A stretch of DNA of 13,164 nt from contig VFKY01000286.1 of the NCBI GenBank assembly GCA_009885275.1, forward strand, positions 1-13,164, written 5' to 3'. The translations under genes and the position numbers were made by a program. Positions 1-6,602 of the stretch are shown here, piece after piece. This stretch comes from Verrucomicrobiota bacterium. Its GTDB lineage: Bacteria > Verrucomicrobiota > Verrucomicrobiia > Verrucomicrobiales > Verrucomicrobiaceae. Each line of letters begins with the position of its first letter. The stretch's first letter is position 1. Below the pieces are notes generated by a model. It saw only the letters and a program-made list of their open reading frames with translations. It was not told where the DNA came from and ran no database searches.

Positions 1-71
1 CCAATCATGGCACAGGCAAGCAAAGCGCGCTTGGCGATGGGTTCATCAAGAAAGTCGGCAAAAGTAATCAT
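1..71 (-). CDS. Metal ABC transporter permease, N-terminal fragment (cut by window edge)
   Basis: Only the first 23 codons are in the window. The reading begins MITFADFLDEP and continues into an RALLAC-type segment, which resembles the start of ZnuB/MntB/TroC-family permeases, where a short cytoplasmic lead is followed by the first membrane helix. The ATG overlaps the TGA of the upstream ATPase gene in the form ATGA, a four-base overlap typical of translationally coupled ABC subunits. The position after a metal-type ATPase and a TroA/ZnuA-type binding protein supports the call more than the short peptide does. The permease would form the inner-membrane channel of the same transporter. Confidence 0.7.
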   Translation of the reverse strand, partial: MITFADFLDEPIAKRALLACAMI

Positions 72-838
72 GGGTTGTAAGCGGCCTTGATGTTGTCCTC
101 AGTGTAAACATCCTTCACTTTACCAAAAGCCATCTGCCTTTTAGCGATCAGAAGAACTTCATCAAAAATATCCGGCACCGTCTGAAGATCATGATGACTC
201 GCGATGAGCAATCTACCTTCTTTGGTAAGCTCACGAAACAATTCCACCAGTGTCTCTTGAGCAGGCTTGTCCAGTCCGGTGAAAGGCTCGTCGAGGAGGA
301 GCACATGCGCTTCCTGCGCCAGAGCACGGGCAATGAACGTGCGCTGCTGTTGTCCCCCGCTCAAGGCACTGATCTGCCGCTTTTGCAGATCAAGTAGATT
401 CATCGAAGCTAAAGCACGTTCGACGATATCGGCATCATGCTTGGAATAGGTGCGCCACCAACCGAGATTAGGATAGCGCCCCATCTCCACCAGTCCACGC
501 ACCGTGATAGGGAAGTTCCAATCCACATCACCACGTTGCGGCAGATAAGCCAGTTCATGACTGCTCTTCGTTAGCGCTTTCCCACGCCAGAGGATTTTCC
601 CTTTATCGAGTTTGATCAAGCCCGCGAGCGATTTCAGCAAGGTACTCTTCCCCGCACCATTGGGTCCGATCAAGGCCAGACTGCGTCCGCATTCGGTGGC
701 AAAATTGATGTGTTCCAGAGCCAGAACTTCACGATAACTCACCTGTAACTCACTGACTTCAAGACGATGATGAGCCGCACAACTGTGAGAACTGTCTCCC
801 CAGCAGATATGGCCATCAGTATGGTGATGATCAGGCAT
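68..838 (-). CDS. Metal (Zn/Mn-type) ABC transporter ATP-binding protein with His-rich N-terminus
   Basis: This is the ATPase subunit of a divalent-metal importer, 256 aa from the ATG at 838. Walker A GPNGAGKST is at about residues 58-66, the signature LSGGQ at 159-163, Walker B LLLDEP around D183-E184, and the switch histidine is in ASHHD near 215. The stretch DWNFPITVRGLVEMGRY after the Q-loop is characteristic of the ZnuC/MntB/SitB group. Before the nucleotide-binding domain lies an unusual head of about 24 residues with seven histidines and two cysteines (HHH near 4-6, C12, C20, HH at 23-24), which could bind the transported metal. An alternative GTG start at 844 overlaps the preceding stop codon as GTGA and would add two residues. 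Neither start has a clear Shine-Dalgarno. The protein overlaps the permease gene downstream by four bases. Whether the substrate is Zn or Mn cannot be settled from the ATPase. Confidence 0.9.
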   Translation of the reverse strand: MPDHHHTDGHICWGDSSHSCAAHHRLEVSELQVSYREVLALEHINFATECGRSLALIGPNGAGKSTLLKSLAGLIKLDKGKILWRGKALTKSSHELAYLPQRGDVDWNFPITVRGLVEMGRYPNLGWWRTYSKHDADIVERALASMNLLDLQKRQISALSGGQQQRTFIARALAQEAHVLLLDEPFTGLDKPAQETLVELFRELTKEGRLLIASHHDLQTVPDIFDEVLLIAKRQMAFGKVKDVYTEDNIKAAYNP

Positions 839-840
839 GG

Positions 841-1272
841 TCACCAGAGATAGGGAAGAATTTCATGAAGCTGAGTGCCAATGCTCCAGCGGGTGTGCGA
901 TTTTGCGTCCAGACCATCCGGCTCCAGTTCAATCGTCACCGCTGTCTCCGGTGTGCCCACTTGCCATGAGACATCCAACATGAGATCGATGCCCTCAGAG
1001 GGAATATCCATTTCAGTTCGAATATCCAGCGGTGAAATCAGAGGAACTGCTGGAATCAGCTCCCTGTCACCAATCTTCAATGAGAGAGATTTAGGGACAT
1101 GGGCAAATCGTATGCGCAACAGCATCTCTGTTTTGATCGACGCAGTTATCGGAACTTCTGTTTTAGTCATCACGATATCCTGCCGTGCGAAAGTGAGCTG
1201 CGCCAGAGGAATGGCGAACAGCGCAAAGGCTACGGCGAGAAGCACAAGATGGATGGGAGGAGCGCCGCGCAT
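841..1272 (-). CDS. Small membrane-anchored or exported protein of unknown function in the metal-uptake operon
   Basis: I do not recognise the family. The product is 143 aa with one hydrophobic N-terminal segment at about residues 8-25 (HLVLLAVAFALFAIPLAQL) that could be a membrane anchor or signal peptide. A polar, probably beta-rich domain follows, ending in LPYLW. There is no lipobox, no cysteine and no obvious metal-binding cluster. Its ATG has no visible Shine-Dalgarno. It lies 75 bases after the binding-protein gene, and its TGA touches the ATPase start, so it is almost certainly co-transcribed and may be a periplasmic accessory of the transporter. The location is the only functional clue. 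Confidence 0.7.
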   Translation of the reverse strand: MRGAPPIHLVLLAVAFALFAIPLAQLTFARQDIVMTKTEVPITASIKTEMLLRIRFAHVPKSLSLKIGDRELIPAVPLISPLDIRTEMDIPSEGIDLMLDVSWQVGTPETAVTIELEPDGLDAKSHTRWSIGTQLHEILPYLW

Positions 1273-1347
1273 GGAGACAAGCAGGAAACTACAATGAATT
1301 AAGGATCGGGGGAGGAAGATGTCTAGAGCCCTTTTAAAATAACCCGT

Positions 1348-2247
1348 TTACTTCAAAGCTTCGACGATGGCACTCACATTATGCTTCAACATGGTCTCGA
1401 AATCGTGAGCGTGAATGGAAGTGCCATCAGCCACCAGTTCCTTGCCGATCTTGGCACCAGTCTCACGCGTGATTTGAGTGAGTACCTTGGGGTTGGCTTG
1501 ATCCTCCGGAAAGACAGCGCGAATTTTGTGGTCACGAATCAACTTGATCGCTTCCACAATGTATTGCGCGGAGACTTCATCCTCACGCCCAAGCCCGAGA
1601 AGAGGCAGACTCTTAAAGCCATACTCTTTGCAGAAGTATCCGAAGGCGGAATGTGCAGTCACCAGCTTCCGTTGGTCACGCGGGATGGTGGCGATCTGCT
1701 GTTGAGCCCAGCTTTTCAGTGCCGCAAACTTTGCCTCGGCAGCAGTGGCATTTGCTTTGTAAGCATCCGCATTCGCAGGATCAGCCTTGGAAAACTCATC
1801 CGCGAGAATACGGGCAGCGCGCTTCATGTTGTCTGCGCTATGCCACCAATGAGGATCAATCCCTCCCGCGACATGAGCGGGGCAACACATGAACACCTCA
1901 CTCCCTGCCGATATCTTCAGCGAGGGAATGAGCTTGCCAACTTCGACAATTTTCACGTTAGGGCCGAGACTGTCCCCCAACTTATCGAGGAAACTCTCAA
2001 GATGTTTGCCCGAAGCCAGCACCATGCTGACACCCTTGATTCCAGCGAGATCCTTTGAGGTGGGTTCAAAGTGATGACTGTCGCCACCAGGCTTGAGTAA
2101 ATCGGTCACCACCATGTTCTTGCCTCCCACCTGACGGGCAAGATCACCGATGAGAGGGTGCAGCGCAGCGACCTTGAGTTCAGCGTGAGCCGCAGTCGCA
2201 AACACACCGCAGGTTGCTAGAGTCATGTATAGTAGAATCGATTTCAT
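1348..2247 (-). CDS. Periplasmic metal-binding protein of a Zn/Mn ABC transporter (TroA/ZnuA family)
   Basis: This is the substrate-binding protein of a cluster A-I metal importer, 299 aa, close to the usual length. A Sec signal peptide runs to about AHA at residues 20-22. Likely metal ligands are H58 in SHHFEPT, H133 in DPHWWH, H199 in TAHSAFGYF, and D274 in the C-terminal lobe. The spacing matches the His/His/His/Asp set of TroA. A third histidine rather than the glutamate of PsaA-type Mn proteins leans towards zinc, but TroA-like proteins can carry both. The long His-rich loop typical of gammaproteobacterial ZnuA is absent; at 120-125 there is MCCPAH, an unusual cysteine pair next to the second ligand loop. 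The start is 18 bases after the outer-membrane gene, without a clear Shine-Dalgarno, so the two are probably one transcript. Confidence 0.9.
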   Translation of the reverse strand: MKSILLYMTLATCGVFATAAHAELKVAALHPLIGDLARQVGGKNMVVTDLLKPGGDSHHFEPTSKDLAGIKGVSMVLASGKHLESFLDKLGDSLGPNVKIVEVGKLIPSLKISAGSEVFMCCPAHVAGGIDPHWWHSADNMKRAARILADEFSKADPANADAYKANATAAEAKFAALKSWAQQQIATIPRDQRKLVTAHSAFGYFCKEYGFKSLPLLGLGREDEVSAQYIVEAIKLIRDHKIRAVFPEDQANPKVLTQITRETGAKIGKELVADGTSIHAHDFETMLKHNVSAIVEALK

Positions 2248-2265
2248 AGTGATAGGTAGGGATGG

Positions 2266-3543
2266 TTAACGGACTTCAGCACCGCCCCAGTTGAATCCAA
2301 CCTGCGCCCAGATACTGTGCTCGTCGTCGAAATCATTGGAGTGATCATAGTTGTATTGCAAACGAAGTTTCACCGTGCGTGCTTTGTTCAAATGATAAGT
2401 CACTCCGGGACTGACCCTAAAACGTCGATCAAGTCCTGCTGCTGCAATGCCTTCAACAAATTCACCGCGCAGACCAAACTCAAGGCCATTGCTGAGACCA
2501 TAGGCAAGTGATGTGTATAAGCCAAATTCATCAAGGTTGCCAGCGTGCGGTTTCTCCTCATGGCTTTCACCACCTTCTTCTTCGTCCGCTACTTCACCTG
2601 GAAGGTGACCGCTGACAGCGTCGAAGCTGCGCAGCATCGCTTCCGTGCGCCAGCGCAAGTATTTGCCACCAGACTCATAGCCGTTCTGCCGCCATTGATA
2701 CTCGAAGTGAGCACCGTAAATCTGCGTGGTCTTGCCCCAAAGATTATCACCCCATGCGCCACTAAGTCCTGCGCGGAATTGATGAAAATCGTTGTAATCA
2801 AACAGGTTCGTCCAGTTCACGACCGTGATGACATCATCAAATGTCGCCCCTTCTGCTTCATATTCCGGTTCAATTTCCGGCTCTGCGTGAGCCTCCTCCT
2901 CACGCTCAGGAGCCACTCCCACACTCACATTGATGAGTGAAGTCCAACTCACGGGTAACTTCCAGCTAACCTCGCCACCGATGCTAGTAAGTCCATCCTC
3001 ACCAAGAAAGCGACCATTCACGAGATATTGATCAGCCCAGTCAAACCCATGTGGATGATAAGTATTCTGAATGCCCATGCGATTGTAGTAACGTCCACCA
3101 CGAAGCTCGAAACCGCCGGGTAAATTCTTGAGCTTGACGAACCATTCCTCTTGTTCCCCTGCCCACTTGTCATCAAGGTCAATCTTCGCTGCGTATGCAT
3201 AGAAGGCTTCAATGTATTCGTTCGCACGAAGTGCCGCGCCAAACTCAATATTGGAGATTGTCCATCCTTCGCGATCAGGATCGTGGTGGCCAACCACCAA
3301 AGTCTCAGGATCCGCAGTAGAACCACCGTAAATGGAATCAAAGTGGACATGCGGAAACAACACGCCACCGAGGGAAACGCCATCACCTGTGAGCCAGTTT
3401 ACTTCCGGGGCTATCGGTTGTGGGGAGCTCTCATGCCCTTTGCCATCTGTGTGTTTGGAAGTTCCTGCCCATAAGCTCATGGAAACAAGCGAGACAGATG
3501 CTAGTATAGAATAACGAATACTAAGAAAGTTTCTTGTGATCAT
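2266..3543 (-). CDS. Outer-membrane beta-barrel (porin-like) protein, first gene of the metal-uptake operon
   Basis: The 425-aa product has an N-terminal signal peptide ending around residues 25-27 (SLWAG) and then alternating aromatic and polar strands typical of outer-membrane barrels, for example FELRGGRYYNRMG, YGAHFEYQWRQ, VKLRLQYNYDH and the final IWAQVGFNW. No TonB box or plug domain is visible, so it is not a ZnuD-like TonB receptor and is better described as a porin-like channel. Two probable loops, about 212-232 and 318-334, are packed with Glu and His. A third cluster, GHHDPD, lies near 85-90, and His and Asp also cluster soon after the signal peptide. These could gather divalent cations at the cell surface. 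The gene heads the operon 18 bases before the binding-protein gene and follows a palindromic candidate operator. The product family is not named with certainty. Confidence 0.8.
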   Translation of the reverse strand: MITRNFLSIRYSILASVSLVSMSLWAGTSKHTDGKGHESSPQPIAPEVNWLTGDGVSLGGVLFPHVHFDSIYGGSTADPETLVVGHHDPDREGWTISNIEFGAALRANEYIEAFYAYAAKIDLDDKWAGEQEEWFVKLKNLPGGFELRGGRYYNRMGIQNTYHPHGFDWADQYLVNGRFLGEDGLTSIGGEVSWKLPVSWTSLINVSVGVAPEREEEAHAEPEIEPEYEAEGATFDDVITVVNWTNLFDYNDFHQFRAGLSGAWGDNLWGKTTQIYGAHFEYQWRQNGYESGGKYLRWRTEAMLRSFDAVSGHLPGEVADEEEGGESHEEKPHAGNLDEFGLYTSLAYGLSNGLEFGLRGEFVEGIAAAGLDRRFRVSPGVTYHLNKARTVKLRLQYNYDHSNDFDDEHSIWAQVGFNWGGAEVR

Positions 3544-3551
3544 GGGGATCT

Positions 3552-3569
3552 GTTTAAATTAATTTAAAC
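3552..3569. promoter_or_regulatory. Perfect 18-bp palindrome, candidate metalloregulator operator
   Basis: GTTTAAATTAATTTAAAC is identical to its reverse complement and ends 8 bases before the start codon of the outer-membrane gene. Next to it, at 3575-3599, two copies of TATAACGC lie 16 bases apart, and GCGTT/AACGC arms around them form imperfect inverted repeats. The block also lies between the divergent metal operon and the CWC gene. AT-rich palindromes of this size are typical of Fur/Zur/MntR/DtxR-type operators, but the sequence does not match one consensus well enough to name the regulator. Confidence 0.45.
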
Positions 3570-3670
3570 GCAACTATAACGCGTTTAGAATATAACGCAA
3601 TCAAATTGCATTTCATTGGCCTACAAAATTGTGATGACGTCCATCGCAGCATGAGGTTCGTTCCCAAAGC

Positions 3671-3904
3671 GTGAGTCATAATTTTGAAAAACACGATCTG
3701 CTAACCTGTCACCTCTGTGACAGGTCTTTTCCATGTCTCGCGAATCGAGCGGGTGAGTGCCCATGCAATGAGGTCTCACTCTCCAGTGAGCAGACGGAAT
3801 GGATTGCCTTCCAAACGAGAGATGAATGCATCTGTGTGCGATGTTTGATCGGGTTGCGCGATAAGTTCATGGCAACTGAAAATGGGGACGAAACCTTGCT
3901 GTAA
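3671..3904 (+). CDS. Small cysteine-rich CWC-family-like protein
   Basis: This 77-aa product has eight cysteines: C13-x2-C16, C22, C30-x-C32, then C53-x-C55-x2-C58. The order and the CxxC...FxC...CxC...CxCxxCL layout fit the cysteine-rich CWC family (PF14375), small bacterial proteins of unknown role that probably bind a metal. Here the central C-W-C reads C-P-C. The start is GTG. No ATG lies in frame between it and the upstream stop at 3635-3637, and the nearest purine-rich stretch (GAGG at 3653-3656) is too far for an ideal ribosome site. It is divergent from the metal operon and 81 bases before the amidase-like gene. A link to metal homeostasis is only suggested by the neighbourhood. Confidence 0.65.
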   Translation: MSHNFEKHDLLTCHLCDRSFPCLANRAGECPCNEVSLSSEQTEWIAFQTRDECICVRCLIGLRDKFMATENGDETLL

Positions 3905-3985
3905 ATGAAGCTCATTAGTGTCAGCGACATTGAGCAATTTCCTTGAAAAGATGTCTCTGAACGACTGACTCAAACATCATCGCCC

Positions 3986-4921
3986 ATGATTTCCCCCTCC
4001 CGACGACAATTTCTTAGCACCATGCCCGCTGGCGTCATGGGCTTCATCCTATCCTCGAGCTCCAACGTTTTGGCTGAAGAATCCCATTATCAGGGTCGCC
4101 TTCCCTGGCGCACCGTGTTTGTCGGTGAAGAAAAATTTCAAAGTGTTTGCACGCAAGCGCAACGCGGCAACTGGGCTAGCCTGCCCATCAGTCAGCGCAC
4201 TGCCACCGTCGGCAAAGCCTTGCTGGGCTGTTCCTATGGCAACTATACTCTGGAGATTCATGATCGGATTGAATCCCCCTCCGTAAATCTAAATACTCTG
4301 GACTGCTGGACTTTTTACGAAGCTTCACTGGCTTTCTCCCGCATGATTCGCTCACGTCCTGCGCCCTGGGCCGGAACAGACTTGCTCCGCTATATTGAAC
4401 TGGAGCGTTACCGTGGCGGGAAATGCGATGGCTCATACCTGAGCCGGATGCATCAGTTAGAAGAAGTTTTTCACGACAACGAACGCCGTGGTCTCGGCAC
4501 GAACATCACTCGCTCTCTCGGTGGCGTGCGAGTGCAACGTGAAGTGCGGGAAATGCAGATCGCCTGGAAGCAGTATCGGTATCTCAAAAATGACCCTTCC
4601 CTGCTTAAAGGCATCGCTCGTGTCGAGGAACGCGTCTCCAGCTTGCCAGTGAGTTACATCCCGAAGCATCGTGTCGCAGGCATTGAGCATCTCCTTCATG
4701 ACGGGGATGTTCTGGCCGTAGCCTCGACCGATAAAACTGCCTACACCTCGCATGTGGGACTGGCCTTGCGGAAAGGCGATACCTGTCGCTTCATGCATGC
4801 GACCTCAAGTCGCGACAAAGGACGCTGCTGCATTATTGACTCGCGTATTTCTCAATACCTTGCAGAAAAATCGAGCAACATGGGTCTGATTGTTTTCCGA
4901 CCGGGTGAGGCCACGGCATAA
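3986..4921 (+). CDS. DUF1460 family, N-acetylmuramoyl-L-alanine amidase-like protein with Tat signal
   Basis: The product has 311 aa. An N-terminal twin-arginine signal (SRRQFL at 5-10, hydrophobic run to about 25, ALA-like site near 28-30) indicates folded export to the periplasm. The mature part matches the N-acetylmuramoyl-L-alanine amidase-like family (DUF1460, PF07313), which has an NlpC/P60-like cysteine-peptidase fold. Visible landmarks are LDCWTF with the likely nucleophile C107, the segment KCDGSYLSRMHQL, SHVGLALR with H256 as the likely catalytic histidine, FMHATSS near 269-274, and the closing GLIVFRP. The likely substrate is a cell-wall peptide bond, but the family is poorly characterised. 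The family usually has a Val or Thr after the Cys, whereas here it is Trp. There is no evident Shine-Dalgarno. It converges on pstB. Confidence 0.85.
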   Translation: MISPSRRQFLSTMPAGVMGFILSSSSNVLAEESHYQGRLPWRTVFVGEEKFQSVCTQAQRGNWASLPISQRTATVGKALLGCSYGNYTLEIHDRIESPSVNLNTLDCWTFYEASLAFSRMIRSRPAPWAGTDLLRYIELERYRGGKCDGSYLSRMHQLEEVFHDNERRGLGTNITRSLGGVRVQREVREMQIAWKQYRYLKNDPSLLKGIARVEERVSSLPVSYIPKHRVAGIEHLLHDGDVLAVASTDKTAYTSHVGLALRKGDTCRFMHATSSRDKGRCCIIDSRISQYLAEKSSNMGLIVFRPGEATA

Positions 4922-4933
4922 AGATTTTTGAAA

Positions 4934-4967
4934 CACTAATGATCTCCTTATCTCTCAATCATTAGTG
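4934..4967. terminator. Inverted repeat between convergent genes, probable bidirectional terminator
   Basis: CACTAATGA at 4934-4942 and TCATTAGTG at 4959-4967 pair perfectly over nine bases around a 16-base loop. The element lies in the 69-base gap between the amidase-like gene and the convergent end of pstB. Read on the minus strand, the stem is followed by a T-rich stretch (GTTTCAAAAATCTTT). On the plus strand the region after it is A-rich, so it is a better terminator for the pst operon than for the amidase gene. The stem is AT-rich, which makes it a modest terminator. Confidence 0.5.
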
Positions 4968-4990
4968 CTCATGAGTGGTTAAAAAAACAC

Positions 4991-5755
4991 TTAGCCACCC
5001 GCCAAATAAGCTTCAATCTCTGGGGCGCAATTGCTACACAAGACGTCACAGGGTTCCCCTTGCGAAATGACTTCTCCCGCTCCATCGCGCAGACAGATGC
5101 AGGCAAGTTGATCCGCTAGTTGACGAGCCTGACGGACGTTATGAGTTACAAGAACGATGGTGTGTGTTTTCTTCAAGCGCACGATCAATTGTTCAATAGC
5201 TTCGGTACTCTTCGGATCAAGCGCACTGGTTGGCTCATCCATGAGGATTACTTCCGGCTGCGAGGCAAGGGTGCGGGCCAGACAGAGACGTTGCTGTTGC
5301 CCCACGGATAACCTCAGGGCTGGCTGATGAAGGCGATCTTTGACCTCATCCCACAATGAGGCTTCTCGGAGAGCCTGCTCCGCCACTTCTGGCAATGCAG
5401 ATTTTTGGATGACACCCAGATGCTTCACTCCGAAAACTACATTTTGAAAAACGCTTTTTGGAAACACAATGGGTTGCTGAAATAGAATACCAATACGCGA
5501 ACGAAGTGCATCGGCATCAACCGTCGGACCATGAATAGATTCTCCATGAAACCGCACAACTCCGCTCACCTTCAAAGCGGGAGTCAATTCCAAGAGACGA
5601 TTCAAACACTTCAGTAATGTGCTTTTCCCTGCACCGGATGGACCGATCAGGCCAAATACCTGTTTCTCATGAATGGATAGCGAAACCCCTCGCAACAGCG
5701 TACGAGAACCGGCGGTAACAGTGAGAGACTGTGTTTGTAGAATAGGTTCAGCCAT
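4991..5755 (-). CDS. pstB: Phosphate ABC transporter ATP-binding protein PstB
   Basis: This is the ATPase of the high-affinity phosphate importer, 254 aa from the ATG at 5755 (MAEPILQ). An in-frame extension up to 5887 exists but lies inside pstA and has no family similarity, so the internal ATG was chosen; it overlaps the pstA stop by eight bases. Walker A GPSGAGKST is at 38-46, the Q-loop FQQPIVFPKS at 92-101 (PstB-like FPKS), Walker B ILMDEP with D173 and E174, and the switch H205 in VTHN. The signature at 149-153 reads LSVGQ instead of LSGGQ, followed by the normal QQRLCLAR. The change is GTG for a Gly codon in an otherwise intact gene. The protein is the last of the operon, and no phoU follows. 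Confidence 0.93.
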   Translation of the reverse strand: MAEPILQTQSLTVTAGSRTLLRGVSLSIHEKQVFGLIGPSGAGKSTLLKCLNRLLELTPALKVSGVVRFHGESIHGPTVDADALRSRIGILFQQPIVFPKSVFQNVVFGVKHLGVIQKSALPEVAEQALREASLWDEVKDRLHQPALRLSVGQQQRLCLARTLASQPEVILMDEPTSALDPKSTEAIEQLIVRLKKTHTIVLVTHNVRQARQLADQLACICLRDGAGEVISQGEPCDVLCSNCAPEIEAYLAGG

Positions 5756-6602
5756 GATGAGCTTCTTCGTGAATCTTAAGACGTGCAGGCAGAGCGATGA
5801 GACTGAGCAAAAAAACAATGCCCAACAAGGATAAAGCCGTGCCCCAAATTTTGGCACTGACACTGGGATCGAAAGAATCCTGGGCAAGAATAAAAATGTG
5901 ATAAGGCAGGGAAAGCACCGGGCTTTCCTTCACTGCGTTCGGCACAGTTGCTCCCGCAAAAATCGTGGCGGTGAACATGATGGGGGCCGTCTCCCCAGCC
6001 GCTCTCGCCAGCCCAAGCAACGTACCGGTGACGAGTCCGTTAATGCTTTGTGGCAGAATGACGAATCGAATAATCTGACTCTGTCTCAAACCAAGTCCAG
6101 CAGCCGCTTCGATGTAGCATGACGGCAAACTCGCAATGCGCTCGACAAGCGCAACCGTAACCGTGGGAACAATAATCAGGCCCAGTAGAATACCACCACT
6201 CAACCATGATTTACCCCAGTCAAGATAGTGCACAAATACGATGAAACCCATGATGCCAAAGAGAATGGAAGGCACTCCATTGAGCACATAAATGAGCAAA
6301 GTGAGATGACTCCGCCAGCGATTTCCCTGAAGATAAACCCCATGCAGCAACGCAAGACCAAGGGCAAGTGGCGTGCTCACTACCACCGTGGTGGCCAACA
6401 GAATTAGGGTGCCGAGAATGTTGTAGAAAATGCCACCGTCAGCGCCGACCAGTAGAATCTGCTCGGTGAAGAAACGCCACGAGATGGCAGGCCATCCACG
6501 CTGAACAATGGCCCAGATCAGCGTCATGAGTACACTGCAACAAGCCAGCGCACACAGCCCGGTGAAAAAGCGAAACCCATGATGGATCAGCTTACGATGC
6601 AT
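5748..6602 (-). CDS. pstA: Phosphate ABC transporter permease PstA
   Basis: This is an inner-membrane permease of 284 aa, with about six hydrophobic helices and the EAA-type coupling loop EAAAGLGLRQSQIIRFVILP typical of PstA. GLARAAGETAPIMFTA is a strong family marker of PstA. The start chosen is the ATG at 6602 (MHRKLIHH), because AGGAG sits six bases before it and it overlaps the pstC stop by eleven bases. A longer in-frame start at 6629 would lie deeper in pstC and lacks such a site. PstA pairs with PstC to form the membrane channel and docks PstB. Confidence 0.93.
   Translation of the reverse strand: MHRKLIHHGFRFFTGLCALACCSVLMTLIWAIVQRGWPAISWRFFTEQILLVGADGGIFYNILGTLILLATTVVVSTPLALGLALLHGVYLQGNRWRSHLTLLIYVLNGVPSILFGIMGFIVFVHYLDWGKSWLSGGILLGLIIVPTVTVALVERIASLPSCYIEAAAGLGLRQSQIIRFVILPQSINGLVTGTLLGLARAAGETAPIMFTATIFAGATVPNAVKESPVLSLPYHIFILAQDSFDPSVSAKIWGTALSLLGIVFLLSLIALPARLKIHEEAHHG

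Noticed and set aside
1381..2058. A 225-codon open frame on the plus strand
   Set aside because: It is antisense to the metal-binding-protein gene, has no domain character, and follows the codon pattern of the opposite strand.
5756..5887. Upstream extension of pstB by 44 codons
   Set aside because: It lies inside pstA, has no PstB similarity and would move the start far from the normal N-terminus.
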